64,000 nucleotides of DNA. It comes from Edaphobacter lichenicola (GTDB lineage: Bacteria > Acidobacteriota > Terriglobia > Terriglobales > Acidobacteriaceae). Each line of letters starts with the position of its first letter. The first letter of the stretch is position 1. The position numbers and the translations under genes are program-made. This document shows positions 36,191 to 44,513 of the stretch, piece by piece. Below the pieces are notes generated by a model that saw nothing but the letters and a program-made list of their open reading frames with translations, did not search any database and was not told the origin of the DNA. The stretch spans positions 806,001 through 870,000 of the forward strand of contig NZ_JACHDY010000001.1 of NCBI RefSeq assembly GCF_014201315.1, read 5' to 3'.

Positions 36191-37315
36191 ATGAAGCAGC
36201 GCTCCTCTCTCAATCGCAGACACTTCCTTCGCATCGTGGGGGCCGCCCCGCTTGCGCTGCGAACGAGCGTGGCGCGCGGGCTTCCATCGTCTCCGCGTCT
36301 TGCATATGTTGGGAGCGGCTGCGGTGAGATCTACGTCTTCCAAATCGATGGCCCTAACTGGACGTTGATGCAGATCGTAGCCTGCAAAGCCCCCGCTTCA
36401 CTCACAGTCCATCCGAATCGCCGGATTCTCTACGCAGTCAACCAGGTAGCCAGCCACCAGCACCTGCCCACAGGCTCAGTCGAAACCTTCACCCTCGCAC
36501 CCGACGGCAGACTTGCCGCATTCAGCAAAACTTCCCTCTCGCTCTCCGCTACCCTCCCCCGTCACCTTGCTCTATCGCCCGATGGCAAAAGAGCCGTCGT
36601 AGCAATCCACGGTGGAGGAGCCTACAACCTACTCACCTTCCTCGATGGTGGCCTGCGCCCACAGATAACCGGAATCCTCAAGGAGAGTGGTTGCGGCCCC
36701 ACCGCACTGCATCAGCTCTCCGCCCATCCCAGCATGGCTCTCTTCGACACGACCCAAAGCCGTGTTCTCACCTCCGATACGGGTAGCGATCGAATCAGTG
36801 TCTTCGCGGTCAACGAAACCAGCCTCACAGTGCACCAGAGATTCGCCACCGATGCAGGCAGCGGACCGGCCCATCTCCTTCTACATCCCAAAGGGGATAT
36901 TCTCTTCGTTGCCAACCAGCTCAATTGCTCCCTTTGCAGTTACAAATATGACCCGGAACGTGGCAGAATTCTCCACTGCATACAATGCATTGCCGAAGAT
37001 ACAGGCGGTCCTTTGGCTCTCCATCCATCAGGTCGCACGCTCTACACTACTGGCGGCAGCGAAGACGATGTCATTCAAGCCTGGCACATCGATCGAACCA
37101 CCGGCAGACTGAATCGACTCCAGAGCTGGCACCAGCCCTCCGCAAGATCCGTCGCCATAACAGCAGAACGTAATACCCTCCTTGTTGTAAGCGATACGCT
37201 CGACGGCGTACTGCGTTTTGCAGCAGAGCCCGCCGACGGACGTCTACATCCCCCCACACTGGCAGCAGAAGTCCCCAAACCACTCAGTATCGCAACACTC
37301 TCCGACTCCGTATAA
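36191..37315 (+). CDS. Tat-exported lactonase-like seven-bladed beta-propeller protein
   Basis: 374 residues, with AAGGA well placed before the ATG at 36191. The start is a twin-arginine signal (LNRRHFLRIVGAAPLALR). The mature part resembles the YbhE/6-phosphogluconolactonase family: repeated units such as LTVHPNRRILYAVNQV, HLALSPDGKRAVVAIHGGG, HLLLHPKGDILFVANQL and LALHPSGRTLYTTGGS, about 45-50 residues apart. It directly follows the FAD oxidase gene, and the pair suggests oxidation of a sugar followed by lactone opening. The oxidase has no signal while this protein is exported, so they may not act on the same pool. Its stop is only 23 bases from the stop of the convergent Gfo/Idh gene. Confidence 0.85.
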   Translation: MKQRSSLNRRHFLRIVGAAPLALRTSVARGLPSSPRLAYVGSGCGEIYVFQIDGPNWTLMQIVACKAPASLTVHPNRRILYAVNQVASHQHLPTGSVETFTLAPDGRLAAFSKTSLSLSATLPRHLALSPDGKRAVVAIHGGGAYNLLTFLDGGLRPQITGILKESGCGPTALHQLSAHPSMALFDTTQSRVLTSDTGSDRISVFAVNETSLTVHQRFATDAGSGPAHLLLHPKGDILFVANQLNCSLCSYKYDPERGRILHCIQCIAEDTGGPLALHPSGRTLYTTGGSEDDVIQAWHIDRTTGRLNRLQSWHQPSARSVAITAERNTLLVVSDTLDGVLRFAAEPADGRLHPPTLAAEVPKPLSIATLSDSV

Positions 37316-37338
37316 CTCAGGCCTTCAGATTCGTGACA

Positions 37339-38427
37339 CTAAAGAACAGGATGAGCCCGAAGCCACTTAGCAACCTCGCTCGGGCTCATCGGGAGCGGCA
37401 GCACTCTTCCCTGCTCGCCCGAGCGAAATGTTGTCTCCAGCACGGCCATCACCGCGACCGCATCGATCCCTGGAATCGAAGCCTGCTGCCCTTCCAGTAT
37501 CGCGTCTCTGATCTGCATATAGTACATCTGCTGGTTGCCCAACGGCGCCGGAATCTCCGTGCGCCTGCCCGTCTCGCCGTCGTACAGAACGCCGGGGTCA
37601 GGGTCGTAGCCGAAGCCGGGACTACCAGGCACCATGCCTTCCTTCAGCTGCGTCTCCTGCACATCCGCACCGTACTTCACCCAACTCGCTCGTGTCCCAT
37701 GAACGATAGACCTTGGACCGCCTCTTGAGACCAGCAGCGACGCATGAAGAATAATCCGCATGCGCTCATAGTTCAGCTGAACATGAGCCCAGTCGTCCGT
37801 CTTTCCACCTTCACGTAGCGTGGCAAAGCTTGCGCTAATCGACTGCGGGAGTCCGAAGAGATACAGCGCCTGATCGATAAGATGTGGCCCCAGATCAAAC
37901 CACAACCCCGCACCTGGGCCCTCCTCCTCGCGCCAGCGCTGGCGCACGTGAGGCCGGTAGCGGTCCATGTGGCACTCATAGTGTGAGACCACACCAAGCG
38001 CGCCCGACTCCAGCACCGCGCGTGTGGCCTGAACCTCGCTCTCCCAGCGGCGGTTGTGAAAGACCGAGATCATCCTTCCCTGTTCCTCCGCAATCTGCAG
38101 CAGAGAGCGCGCCTCGGCGAGCGTCACCGTGAACGGCTTGTCGACGACCACATCCTTCCCCGCACGCAGCGCAGCCGAAGCAAGCGGAAAGTGGCTGTCG
38201 TTAGGGCTCGCGACCACCACAAGATCGACATCGGGATGTATCGCCACCTCCGCGGCAGAACAGATCATCACCTCACCCAGATCGTTCCGCACAACTTCAG
38301 GCCTGCTCGAACCCACCATAGTTAGCGCAAGCCCCGGAACCGCTCGGATCAGTGGCGCGTGAAAGGTCTTTCCTGCATACCCATAGCCGATCAGGCCAAC
38401 ACGAACTATCCGGGAATTTCCGCTCAT
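37339..38427 (-). CDS. Gfo/Idh/MocA-family NAD(P)-dependent oxidoreductase
   Basis: About 362 residues from the ATG at 38427, with AAGG close upstream. The Rossmann motif is VGLIGYGYAGKTFHAPLI. The family Lys motif reads VVVDKPF (usually EKP). The substrate side has LWFDLGPHLIDQALYLFG with the conserved Asp and His. The overall pattern is that of the YdgJ/scyllo-inositol-dehydrogenase subgroup, in which the FHAPLI and PF elements are common. These enzymes oxidise or reduce sugars and inositols in the cytoplasm. It ends convergently with the lactonase-like gene. An 11-bp inverted repeat (37350-37390) lies inside its last codons. Substrate not determinable from sequence. Confidence 0.88.
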   Translation of the reverse strand: MSGNSRIVRVGLIGYGYAGKTFHAPLIRAVPGLALTMVGSSRPEVVRNDLGEVMICSAAEVAIHPDVDLVVVASPNDSHFPLASAALRAGKDVVVDKPFTVTLAEARSLLQIAEEQGRMISVFHNRRWESEVQATRAVLESGALGVVSHYECHMDRYRPHVRQRWREEEGPGAGLWFDLGPHLIDQALYLFGLPQSISASFATLREGGKTDDWAHVQLNYERMRIILHASLLVSRGGPRSIVHGTRASWVKYGADVQETQLKEGMVPGSPGFGYDPDPGVLYDGETGRRTEIPAPLGNQQMYYMQIRDAILEGQQASIPGIDAVAVMAVLETTFRSGEQGRVLPLPMSPSEVAKWLRAHPVL

Positions 38428-38476
38428 CTCACCTTCAGGGTCGCCAACCAAATATCAGCTTTCTCGTACGCAGCCA

Positions 38477-39709
38477 TCAACTACGACTATTCGCCTCACT
38501 GCGATCTCGGAGGAGTTTTCGGTAAAGATCGATCGTCTGCTCCGCGATGGCCGACCACGCAAAGGTCTCTTCCACGCGTCTGCGACCTGCCTCCCCGAAC
38601 CGCTTCGTCTTCTCAGGGTCGGCGAGCAAGTCGGAGATCTTCTCCGCTAGATCACGGGAAAACTTCTTCGGATTCGAAGCGAACGTCGTCACCGGATCCT
38701 GCTCGAACGGCACCAGATAACCCGTTACCCCATCCACCACGACCTCCAGAATCCCCCCGGTCGCACTCGCGACCACCGGAGCGTGGCAGGCCATCGCCTC
38801 CAGATTGATAATACCGAATGGCTCGTAGACAGAAGGGCAACAAAAAACAGACGCATTACTGTAAAGCTGAATCGCCTCCGGCTTGGTCACCATCTTCTCG
38901 ATCCATACGACGTGCGGGTTAATCTTACTGACCTCCTCAACCTTTTCGCGCATCTCGGCCGCGATCTCCGGCGTGTCCGGTGCACCTGCGCAAAGCACGA
39001 CCTGCGTCCCCTTCGGAAGATGAGGGATCGCCTCGACGAGATGCGTAACGCCCTTCTGCCGCGTAATCCGACCGACGAACAAAACATAAGGTACTGTCGG
39101 ATCAACCCCATACTTGATCAGCGCCGACGTATCCGAAGTCTTCTGATACTCCTTCAAATCGATCCCGTTATAGATAACGTGAATGAGTTCCGGGTTGATC
39201 TCAGGGTAAGACCGAAGAATATCTTCTTTCGTTCCCTTCGACACAGCGATCACCGCATCGGCATCCAGAATTGCAGTGCGTTCCATCCAAGAGCTCATCG
39301 CATACCCACTACCTAGCTGCTCCGCCTTCCACGCACGCAACGGCTCCAGGCTGTGCGTCGTCAAAACGAACGGAACGTTGAAGAGCTTCTTCGCAAGAAA
39401 GCCTGCCATCGACACGTACCACGTGTGCGTATGCACAACGTCAATCGCCGCAAGCGACTTCACCTGCGCGAGATTGAGACTCAACGCCTCAAGGGCCGTC
39501 TTGTACTTCCCCTCTGTACCGTTTGTGATCTCCGACCAAGGCTCTGCACCGTGCACATGCAGGTTGCCTTCATCGAGCGATTGATTCCCCCAGCAATAGA
39601 CCTCAACGTCGATCGACTTGGCCAACTCCCGACTGAGATATTCAACGTGAACTCCAGCCCCGCCGTACACATTCGGGGGATACTCTCGTGTCATCAGACC
39701 AACTCGCAA
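38477..39709 (-). CDS. glgA: GT4 glycogen synthase / alpha-maltose-1-phosphate synthase
   Basis: 410 residues. The start is a TTG at 39709, five bases after AGGAGG, a strong site. The N-terminus MTREYPPNVYGGAGVHVEYL and the late block PSVYEPFGIINLEAMACHAPVVAS with the E-x7-E pattern place it in glycosyltransferase family 4, the actinobacterial-type GlgA/GlgM group (about 390-410 residues). This is shorter than the GT5 GlgA of enteric bacteria. It uses ADP-glucose to extend glycogen or make maltose-1-phosphate. The nucleotide-binding stretch LFVGRITRQKGVTHLVEAI is present. It lies 49 bp upstream of the Gfo/Idh gene on the same strand. MalQ, which recycles glucans, is encoded at 2-4 kb. Confidence 0.9.
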   Translation of the reverse strand: MRVGLMTREYPPNVYGGAGVHVEYLSRELAKSIDVEVYCWGNQSLDEGNLHVHGAEPWSEITNGTEGKYKTALEALSLNLAQVKSLAAIDVVHTHTWYVSMAGFLAKKLFNVPFVLTTHSLEPLRAWKAEQLGSGYAMSSWMERTAILDADAVIAVSKGTKEDILRSYPEINPELIHVIYNGIDLKEYQKTSDTSALIKYGVDPTVPYVLFVGRITRQKGVTHLVEAIPHLPKGTQVVLCAGAPDTPEIAAEMREKVEEVSKINPHVVWIEKMVTKPEAIQLYSNASVFCCPSVYEPFGIINLEAMACHAPVVASATGGILEVVVDGVTGYLVPFEQDPVTTFASNPKKFSRDLAEKISDLLADPEKTKRFGEAGRRRVEETFAWSAIAEQTIDLYRKLLRDRSEANSRS

Positions 39710-39882
39710 GCAAACCTCCTCATGTCCGATATCGACCTCAGTGTCGAATCGAACAGAGACACATCATACGCAAATACACTCAAAATTTCTGCGACAAGTC
39801 TCAACGGCGGCCGACTCATCCCAGGTGGTCTTTCTCTCATTCGCTATCACAGCTTCGCTAATGTTTCCGACCTGACAGAGCA

Positions 39883-41193
39883 TCAAGATGGCCAACCCTT
39901 CGGAGACGCCGCGAGGCTTGATTGTGCTTCCTCAACCAGAGTCTCGGCAGTGCGCAACAGGGAGCTGAACTCCGGATGTTTCCGCACCGTACTCAACCAG
40001 GGGTCCGATCTTAGAGTGGCGGGTGCACAGACAAACCCTGACTGCGCCGCCCGCTTCAGAGCTTCTACGGCGAGATCCGTCATCCTGAGCCGGGCATAGT
40101 GACGCGCGAAATAAAGGAGAATCTCGGGTTCACGAGCTGTATCCGCCGTCTCCATCAGTTGGACTGCGTCACTCGCCCTACCTTCGAGAACGGCCAACAG
40201 CGAACTCATAAGAGCAACCATTAGCTTGGACAACGCCATTCTGCCTAATCGATCACGCAAGAGGCTAATCGCCCGCTTCCGATTTCCCAGAGCCGCCCAC
40301 GCCGCCGCGTCGAGATAGTAGGCGGCGCGTCCGCTATACTGCTCAATGGCAGACGCATACTCCCCAGCAAGAAACAACGTATGAGCAACGCTCGTCACAA
40401 GCGCCGGGTCCAACTCGACCCCTCGTCTGTGTGCTTCGACCGACTGCTGCAGCAGACCTCGAAAGCGAAACACCTGAACCAGGCTCGTAAATGATTCCGG
40501 CTCTCCAGGGTGCCGCTCCAACCGTTCAAGCAGGCGCCCCAAAGCCTCATCCGCATGTCCAGTGTCTACCTGCACCAAGGTATAGAACTGGTGAGCGCAA
40601 GCTAGATCCGAATCAAGGGCGAACGCTCGTTGAAATGCGGCATGCGCCAACTCCAGATTTGTCGAAGAGCTGCCACTGAATTTATCAAGGAACCAGCAGC
40701 ATCGACCCAGCCAGGCCCATGCAGGAGCAAAACTGGGATCCACGGCGAGGCAGGTCCAGTACAGGTCGCGCGCAAGCTGCATCGACTCCAAAGAACGTTG
40801 AATCGTCAGCTCTTTCGCGCGGGTAAACTTCTCATACGTCTCTTGCGCTACGCCCGGTTCACCCGTAACAGCCAGCTCAAATCGATAGCCATGCTTCGAA
40901 ACGGTGCGAATCGTATCGCGCCCAACAATTTTTCTCAGGCTTACGATTGTATTGGTAAGGTTTGATTCACTCACATGCACGGATGGCCAGAGCGTCTTGA
41001 TCAGCTCTTGTTTGCTAACTAGGCGTTCGGCCCTCCGGACCAGACAGAGCAGAGCGTCAAAGGCTTTAGGCTGAAGCGGAATCGGAACGTGAGCTCTCTT
41101 CAGGAGACGCTCTTCCGGGTGCAGTTCGAAATTGCCGAACCGGTACGCATACTCCACTGAGCTTTGATTTTTCTTTGAAAATCCATGTGTCAT
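39883..41193 (-). CDS. winged-helix (OmpR/CadC-type) regulator with C-terminal TPR repeats
   Basis: About 436 residues from the ATG at 41193. Residues about 12-105 are a Trans_reg_C winged helix: YRFGNFELHPEERLLKRAHVP, LQPKAFDALLCLVRRAERLVSKQELI, SNLTNTIVSLRKIVG and TVSKHGYRFE. No receiver domain or membrane span precedes or follows it. The rest is helical with TPR-like units (for example FAPAWAWLGRCCWFLDKF, EYASAIEQYSGRAAYYLDAA, ALGNRKRAISLLRDRLG). Proteins of this layout are frequent in Acidobacteriota, and the TPR part may bind a partner or ligand. It is divergent from the secreted duplicated-domain protein, with only 41 bases between starts, so it may control that gene. Confidence 0.85.
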   Translation of the reverse strand: MTHGFSKKNQSSVEYAYRFGNFELHPEERLLKRAHVPIPLQPKAFDALLCLVRRAERLVSKQELIKTLWPSVHVSESNLTNTIVSLRKIVGRDTIRTVSKHGYRFELAVTGEPGVAQETYEKFTRAKELTIQRSLESMQLARDLYWTCLAVDPSFAPAWAWLGRCCWFLDKFSGSSSTNLELAHAAFQRAFALDSDLACAHQFYTLVQVDTGHADEALGRLLERLERHPGEPESFTSLVQVFRFRGLLQQSVEAHRRGVELDPALVTSVAHTLFLAGEYASAIEQYSGRAAYYLDAAAWAALGNRKRAISLLRDRLGRMALSKLMVALMSSLLAVLEGRASDAVQLMETADTAREPEILLYFARHYARLRMTDLAVEALKRAAQSGFVCAPATLRSDPWLSTVRKHPEFSSLLRTAETLVEEAQSSLAASPKGWPS

Positions 41194-41234
41194 AAGTGGA
41201 ATGCTCAACGTGGGAACAAGCCTACACTGCTCGC

Positions 41235-42452
41235 ATGAGCGAGAGCAGAACACCAATCATTCGTCCTCTTACCGTCCAGACTAAGATACTCGGGACGGCG
41301 AAACATTGGCTCCCCATAAACAAGCGGAGCATCAAGCTTCGCATCGCTGCCGTCTTTCTTCTGATGTGTGCCTTTGGCTGGCGTCCGGATCTGGCGTCTC
41401 CCCTAACGGCCCAGGTCGGGTCGGATACCGCGCCCCAGACCGCTTCGCTGCGAGACGGACAACACGACTTCGACTTCAACTTTGGGGTATGGCATACCCA
41501 TATCAGGCGAGTCCTCGATCCATTCTCAGGCTCGTCCAAGTCGCTGGAACTCAACGGAACGGTCACAGTAAGGAAGGTCTGGGACGGCCGTGCGCAACTG
41601 GAGGAGATCGAAGCCGACGGCCCCAATGGACATTGGGAGGGGCTAACCCTGTTTCTTTATAACCCTCAGTCTCATCAATGGAGCCAGACCTTCATCGATA
41701 GCAAGATGGGCGTTTTGAATACGCCAACGATCGGTTCGTTCAAAGACGGACGCGGCGAGCTCTTTTCCCAAGACACCTTTCACGACAAATCAATCCTGGT
41801 TCGCGGGGTGTGGTCTAACATCAAGCCGGGTTCCCATCGTTACGAAGAATCCTACTCGAACGATGGTGGCGTGACCTGGGCTGCGGCTTTCGTCGCAGAC
41901 CTGACACAGGAAACACAATCGACGGCCCTGGACCGTCCCATCGCTGAAACGAACAAGGATGTAAAGACCTCAACCACAGCAGAACACGGACACGACTTCG
42001 ACTTCGACTTCGGCACCTGGAAGACCCACTCCTCCCGCCTCTTACATCCCCTGACCGGATCGACGACGTGGGCCGACATGGACGGAGCATCTGTGATCAA
42101 GAAGGTCTGGAATGGCCGCGCCAATTTAGCGGAGTATCACGCGGACGGTCCAGCCGGCCACATCGAACTCTTGTCCCTGCGCTGGTTCAACCCAACCACA
42201 CACGAGTGGAACCTGGATTTCGCAACCCCAAAGGTTGGCACGCTCGGTATTCCCGGCGTCGGCGAATTCAAGAATGGACGTGGCGACTTCTATGATTACG
42301 AACTCATCAACGGCCGATCCGTACTTGTACGGTTTTCCATCTGGAAGATAACCCCAGACACCGCCCAATCCGAACAGGCTTTTTCTGACGATGGCGGAAA
42401 GACCTGGGAGGTCAACTGGGTCAATAAATATGAACGGAAAGCTGAAAAATGA
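41235..42452 (+). CDS. secreted protein made of two tandem copies of a DUF1579-like domain
   Basis: About 405 residues from the ATG at 41235; the longer frame starts without support. A signal-like segment follows (LRIAAVFLLMCAFGW, then SPLTAQ). Two homologous units of about 150 residues come next. The first begins GQHDFDFNFGVWHTHIRRVLDP and the second GHDFDFDFGTWKTHSSRLLHP. Each then has WDGRAQLEEIEADGP / WNGRANLAEYHADGP, and ends SNDGGVTWAAAF / SDDGGKTWEVNW. The pattern recalls the DUF1579-type beta-barrel proteins; the function is not known. The duplication is clear from the matching motif order. The neighbouring divergent regulator may control it. Confidence 0.78.
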   Translation: MSESRTPIIRPLTVQTKILGTAKHWLPINKRSIKLRIAAVFLLMCAFGWRPDLASPLTAQVGSDTAPQTASLRDGQHDFDFNFGVWHTHIRRVLDPFSGSSKSLELNGTVTVRKVWDGRAQLEEIEADGPNGHWEGLTLFLYNPQSHQWSQTFIDSKMGVLNTPTIGSFKDGRGELFSQDTFHDKSILVRGVWSNIKPGSHRYEESYSNDGGVTWAAAFVADLTQETQSTALDRPIAETNKDVKTSTTAEHGHDFDFDFGTWKTHSSRLLHPLTGSTTWADMDGASVIKKVWNGRANLAEYHADGPAGHIELLSLRWFNPTTHEWNLDFATPKVGTLGIPGVGEFKNGRGDFYDYELINGRSVLVRFSIWKITPDTAQSEQAFSDDGGKTWEVNWVNKYERKAEK

Positions 42453-42651
42453 CGTGGCATGCCCACTCCTGCGTCATCCCATGAGCTCATCTTTCGATAG
42501 CAAGCACTTGAGAAGAAAACGCTAGAGAGGTTCCAAGTCGTACGATCTCGCCTGAGGTCGAAGAATTTCGGCGCCAGGCATCTAGACGATACTTCCACTA
42601 TCTAGCACATGCTATCTCTGGATGAGAACGAAGGGGAGAACAAAGACGCGG

Positions 42652-44376
42652 CTAGAACGTGAACGCAAGCCCTGCCTGAACTGTCCGGGGAGATTGCGCC
42701 AGGAACAGGGTCTGACCATCCGCTGACAGGAACGGCCGATATCCCTGCGCCAGAAGATTCGTGACATCAACCGTAGCCTCGAGTCCCGGCGGCAACAGAC
42801 TTCCCAGCCGCAAGGTCTGCCGCAGATAGCAGCTCAGGTATGCCTGATCGCTGAACGGAGCGTAGGGATCAACCGCAGTCACCAATCGTGTCGGCTGCCA
42901 GCGATAGGCCGCTCGAATCGCGGTTCCACTGCGAAGCACCCGGCCCCGCAAAGCGACCGTCGCAGTCCGAGCCCTCACTGGCGCCAGATCAGATCCAGTC
43001 CCAGGCAGACCGACAGCAGCCCCATCTTTCGCGCCAAGCGCAGCCCCAGTGCCGTACTCCACCGCTACCCAAAGGCTCGTCGTCAGCGGCTCAGTCAACA
43101 TGACATTCATGCCCCTGGCGTTGTAGCCGGCACTCAAAAAGCGGAAGTTCCCCGACGTCGAATCGGCGATAATCCCGCTCGCGCCATTCTGTCCTGTCTG
43201 CGCAATATCAGCGGCAGTCAACGCGCCGCCACCAGAGACCGCTACCCGGTTCAGAGAATCACTGTAATACGCAACCTGCACCATTCCGCGGCCAGTCTTC
43301 CGGCCAACCGTAAACTCCTGGTGCAGACCGCCCTCGGTCTGGATTCTCCCTTGATAGACCACAGCAACAGGCAGCTCACGCTTCACCGTATCGAGCCCTG
43401 CAAACGACTGCAGATCCTGCGACGTGGCCATCCGATAGCCAACGTTCCAATTCTCGGTCGGGTGTGCTGTTACCTTCAAAAACGGCCGCGATCCGGAGGC
43501 ATAACCAGAGGTCCGGGCGACATACACGGTACCTCCCGCCTCCACGTCAACCAGATCCCCAAGCTGCATCTTCTGTCCGCTGGCCAGCTGCATCACTTGC
43601 AAGCCAGAAGATCCATCCGGCCCCAACACTTCAGGATGTGCTTGATAGCTCAACACTGTCCGCGCCGCGCCGCCCATCCCCAACTGCATTCCATATCCGG
43701 TCGCGACCTCAGTGGACTGTCCGACTGATGGTGCCCCAGGTTGCGTCCCAATATCCGCACGCAGGGTCAAACCGGCTCCGTCGTCGAGCACTCGGTCGAA
43801 CGCAAAAACATTATGAATTCCGCTGCTTCCAAAGCCGCCATCGCCAGCCATAACCTCGGCACGCACTCTTTCAGCACGCTTAGGCGTCTCACGGACGCTC
43901 GACGAGACCATGATCACGTCCCCATCTTCAGCTAGCCGAAGGATGGGACGATTGGCGACTGACCGCAAAGTCCACTTCCAATCGTCACCCGGCTCGTCCG
44001 CCTTCCGACGCTCGGCTGGAAGCCATGCAGTCGATTCGAAGAGAGTGCTAAGAGTGAGATTGACGACCGCCTGCGCTCCTGACTGAAGTTGCAGGTTGCC
44101 CCGCATCGCCGGAACAAACAGCGCTGCACTAGCGCGTACCTCATACTGGCCAGGCAGTAGATGCGCAATGAAATAGCGTCCGTGGAGATCTGTAAACGTG
44201 GTTCCGGCCATGGCAGAATCCGCAGCTATGACTTGAACCAGAGCACCCAGCTGCGCCACTCCCTGCGCGTCGCGAACCACCCCTGAGACAGCCGCACCTT
44301 GGCCCACAGCTACGCTGGTAGCTGCAAGAAGCAGCATCAGCGGCAGAAGCGCGATCTTCACCTGGGGTCGTTGCAC
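42652..44376 (-). CDS. outer-membrane beta-barrel protein with CarboxypepD_reg domain but no plug
   Basis: 574 residues with a signal peptide (LLPLMLLLAATSVAVGQ). A carboxypeptidase-regulatory beta sandwich follows at about 28-110 (AVSGVVRDAQGVAQLGALVQV, GTTFTDLHGRYFIAHLLPGQYEVRA). About 440 residues with alternating strand pattern come next and end VQAGLAFTF, with the terminal Phe of outer-membrane barrels. Unlike the Oar-like receptor at 25.5-29 kb, I see no TonB plug motif between the sandwich and the barrel, and the barrel is about half the usual length. It may be a reduced relative of the Oar receptors or a structural porin-like protein. Codirectional with the GWxTD gene 137 bp upstream. 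Confidence 0.75.
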   Translation of the reverse strand: MQRPQVKIALLPLMLLLAATSVAVGQGAAVSGVVRDAQGVAQLGALVQVIAADSAMAGTTFTDLHGRYFIAHLLPGQYEVRASAALFVPAMRGNLQLQSGAQAVVNLTLSTLFESTAWLPAERRKADEPGDDWKWTLRSVANRPILRLAEDGDVIMVSSSVRETPKRAERVRAEVMAGDGGFGSSGIHNVFAFDRVLDDGAGLTLRADIGTQPGAPSVGQSTEVATGYGMQLGMGGAARTVLSYQAHPEVLGPDGSSGLQVMQLASGQKMQLGDLVDVEAGGTVYVARTSGYASGSRPFLKVTAHPTENWNVGYRMATSQDLQSFAGLDTVKRELPVAVVYQGRIQTEGGLHQEFTVGRKTGRGMVQVAYYSDSLNRVAVSGGGALTAADIAQTGQNGASGIIADSTSGNFRFLSAGYNARGMNVMLTEPLTTSLWVAVEYGTGAALGAKDGAAVGLPGTGSDLAPVRARTATVALRGRVLRSGTAIRAAYRWQPTRLVTAVDPYAPFSDQAYLSCYLRQTLRLGSLLPPGLEATVDVTNLLAQGYRPFLSADGQTLFLAQSPRTVQAGLAFTF

Positions 44377-44513
44377 AGTGAAACCGTCCTGCGCGTCGAA
44401 TGGCGGTCCGAATGATCCGCACCCAGAAAAGTAGGGAGCGGCGTTACAGAGTGCGAGGGAACTGGTTATCGCGAATCGGAGTCTGCATAACCATGTTCTA
44501 AAGCCGCACCTGT

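Noticed and set aside
35054-36343. 429-codon open frame opposite the FAD oxidase gene
   Set aside because: The plus-strand frame has exact FAD-attachment motifs. The antisense product is Val/Gly/Ala-rich without structure and crosses into the next gene.
37350-37390. 11-bp inverted repeat at the lactonase/Gfo-Idh convergent junction
   Set aside because: It lies within the last codons of the Gfo/Idh gene with a 19-base loop and no U run on the plus side, so I did not call it a terminator.
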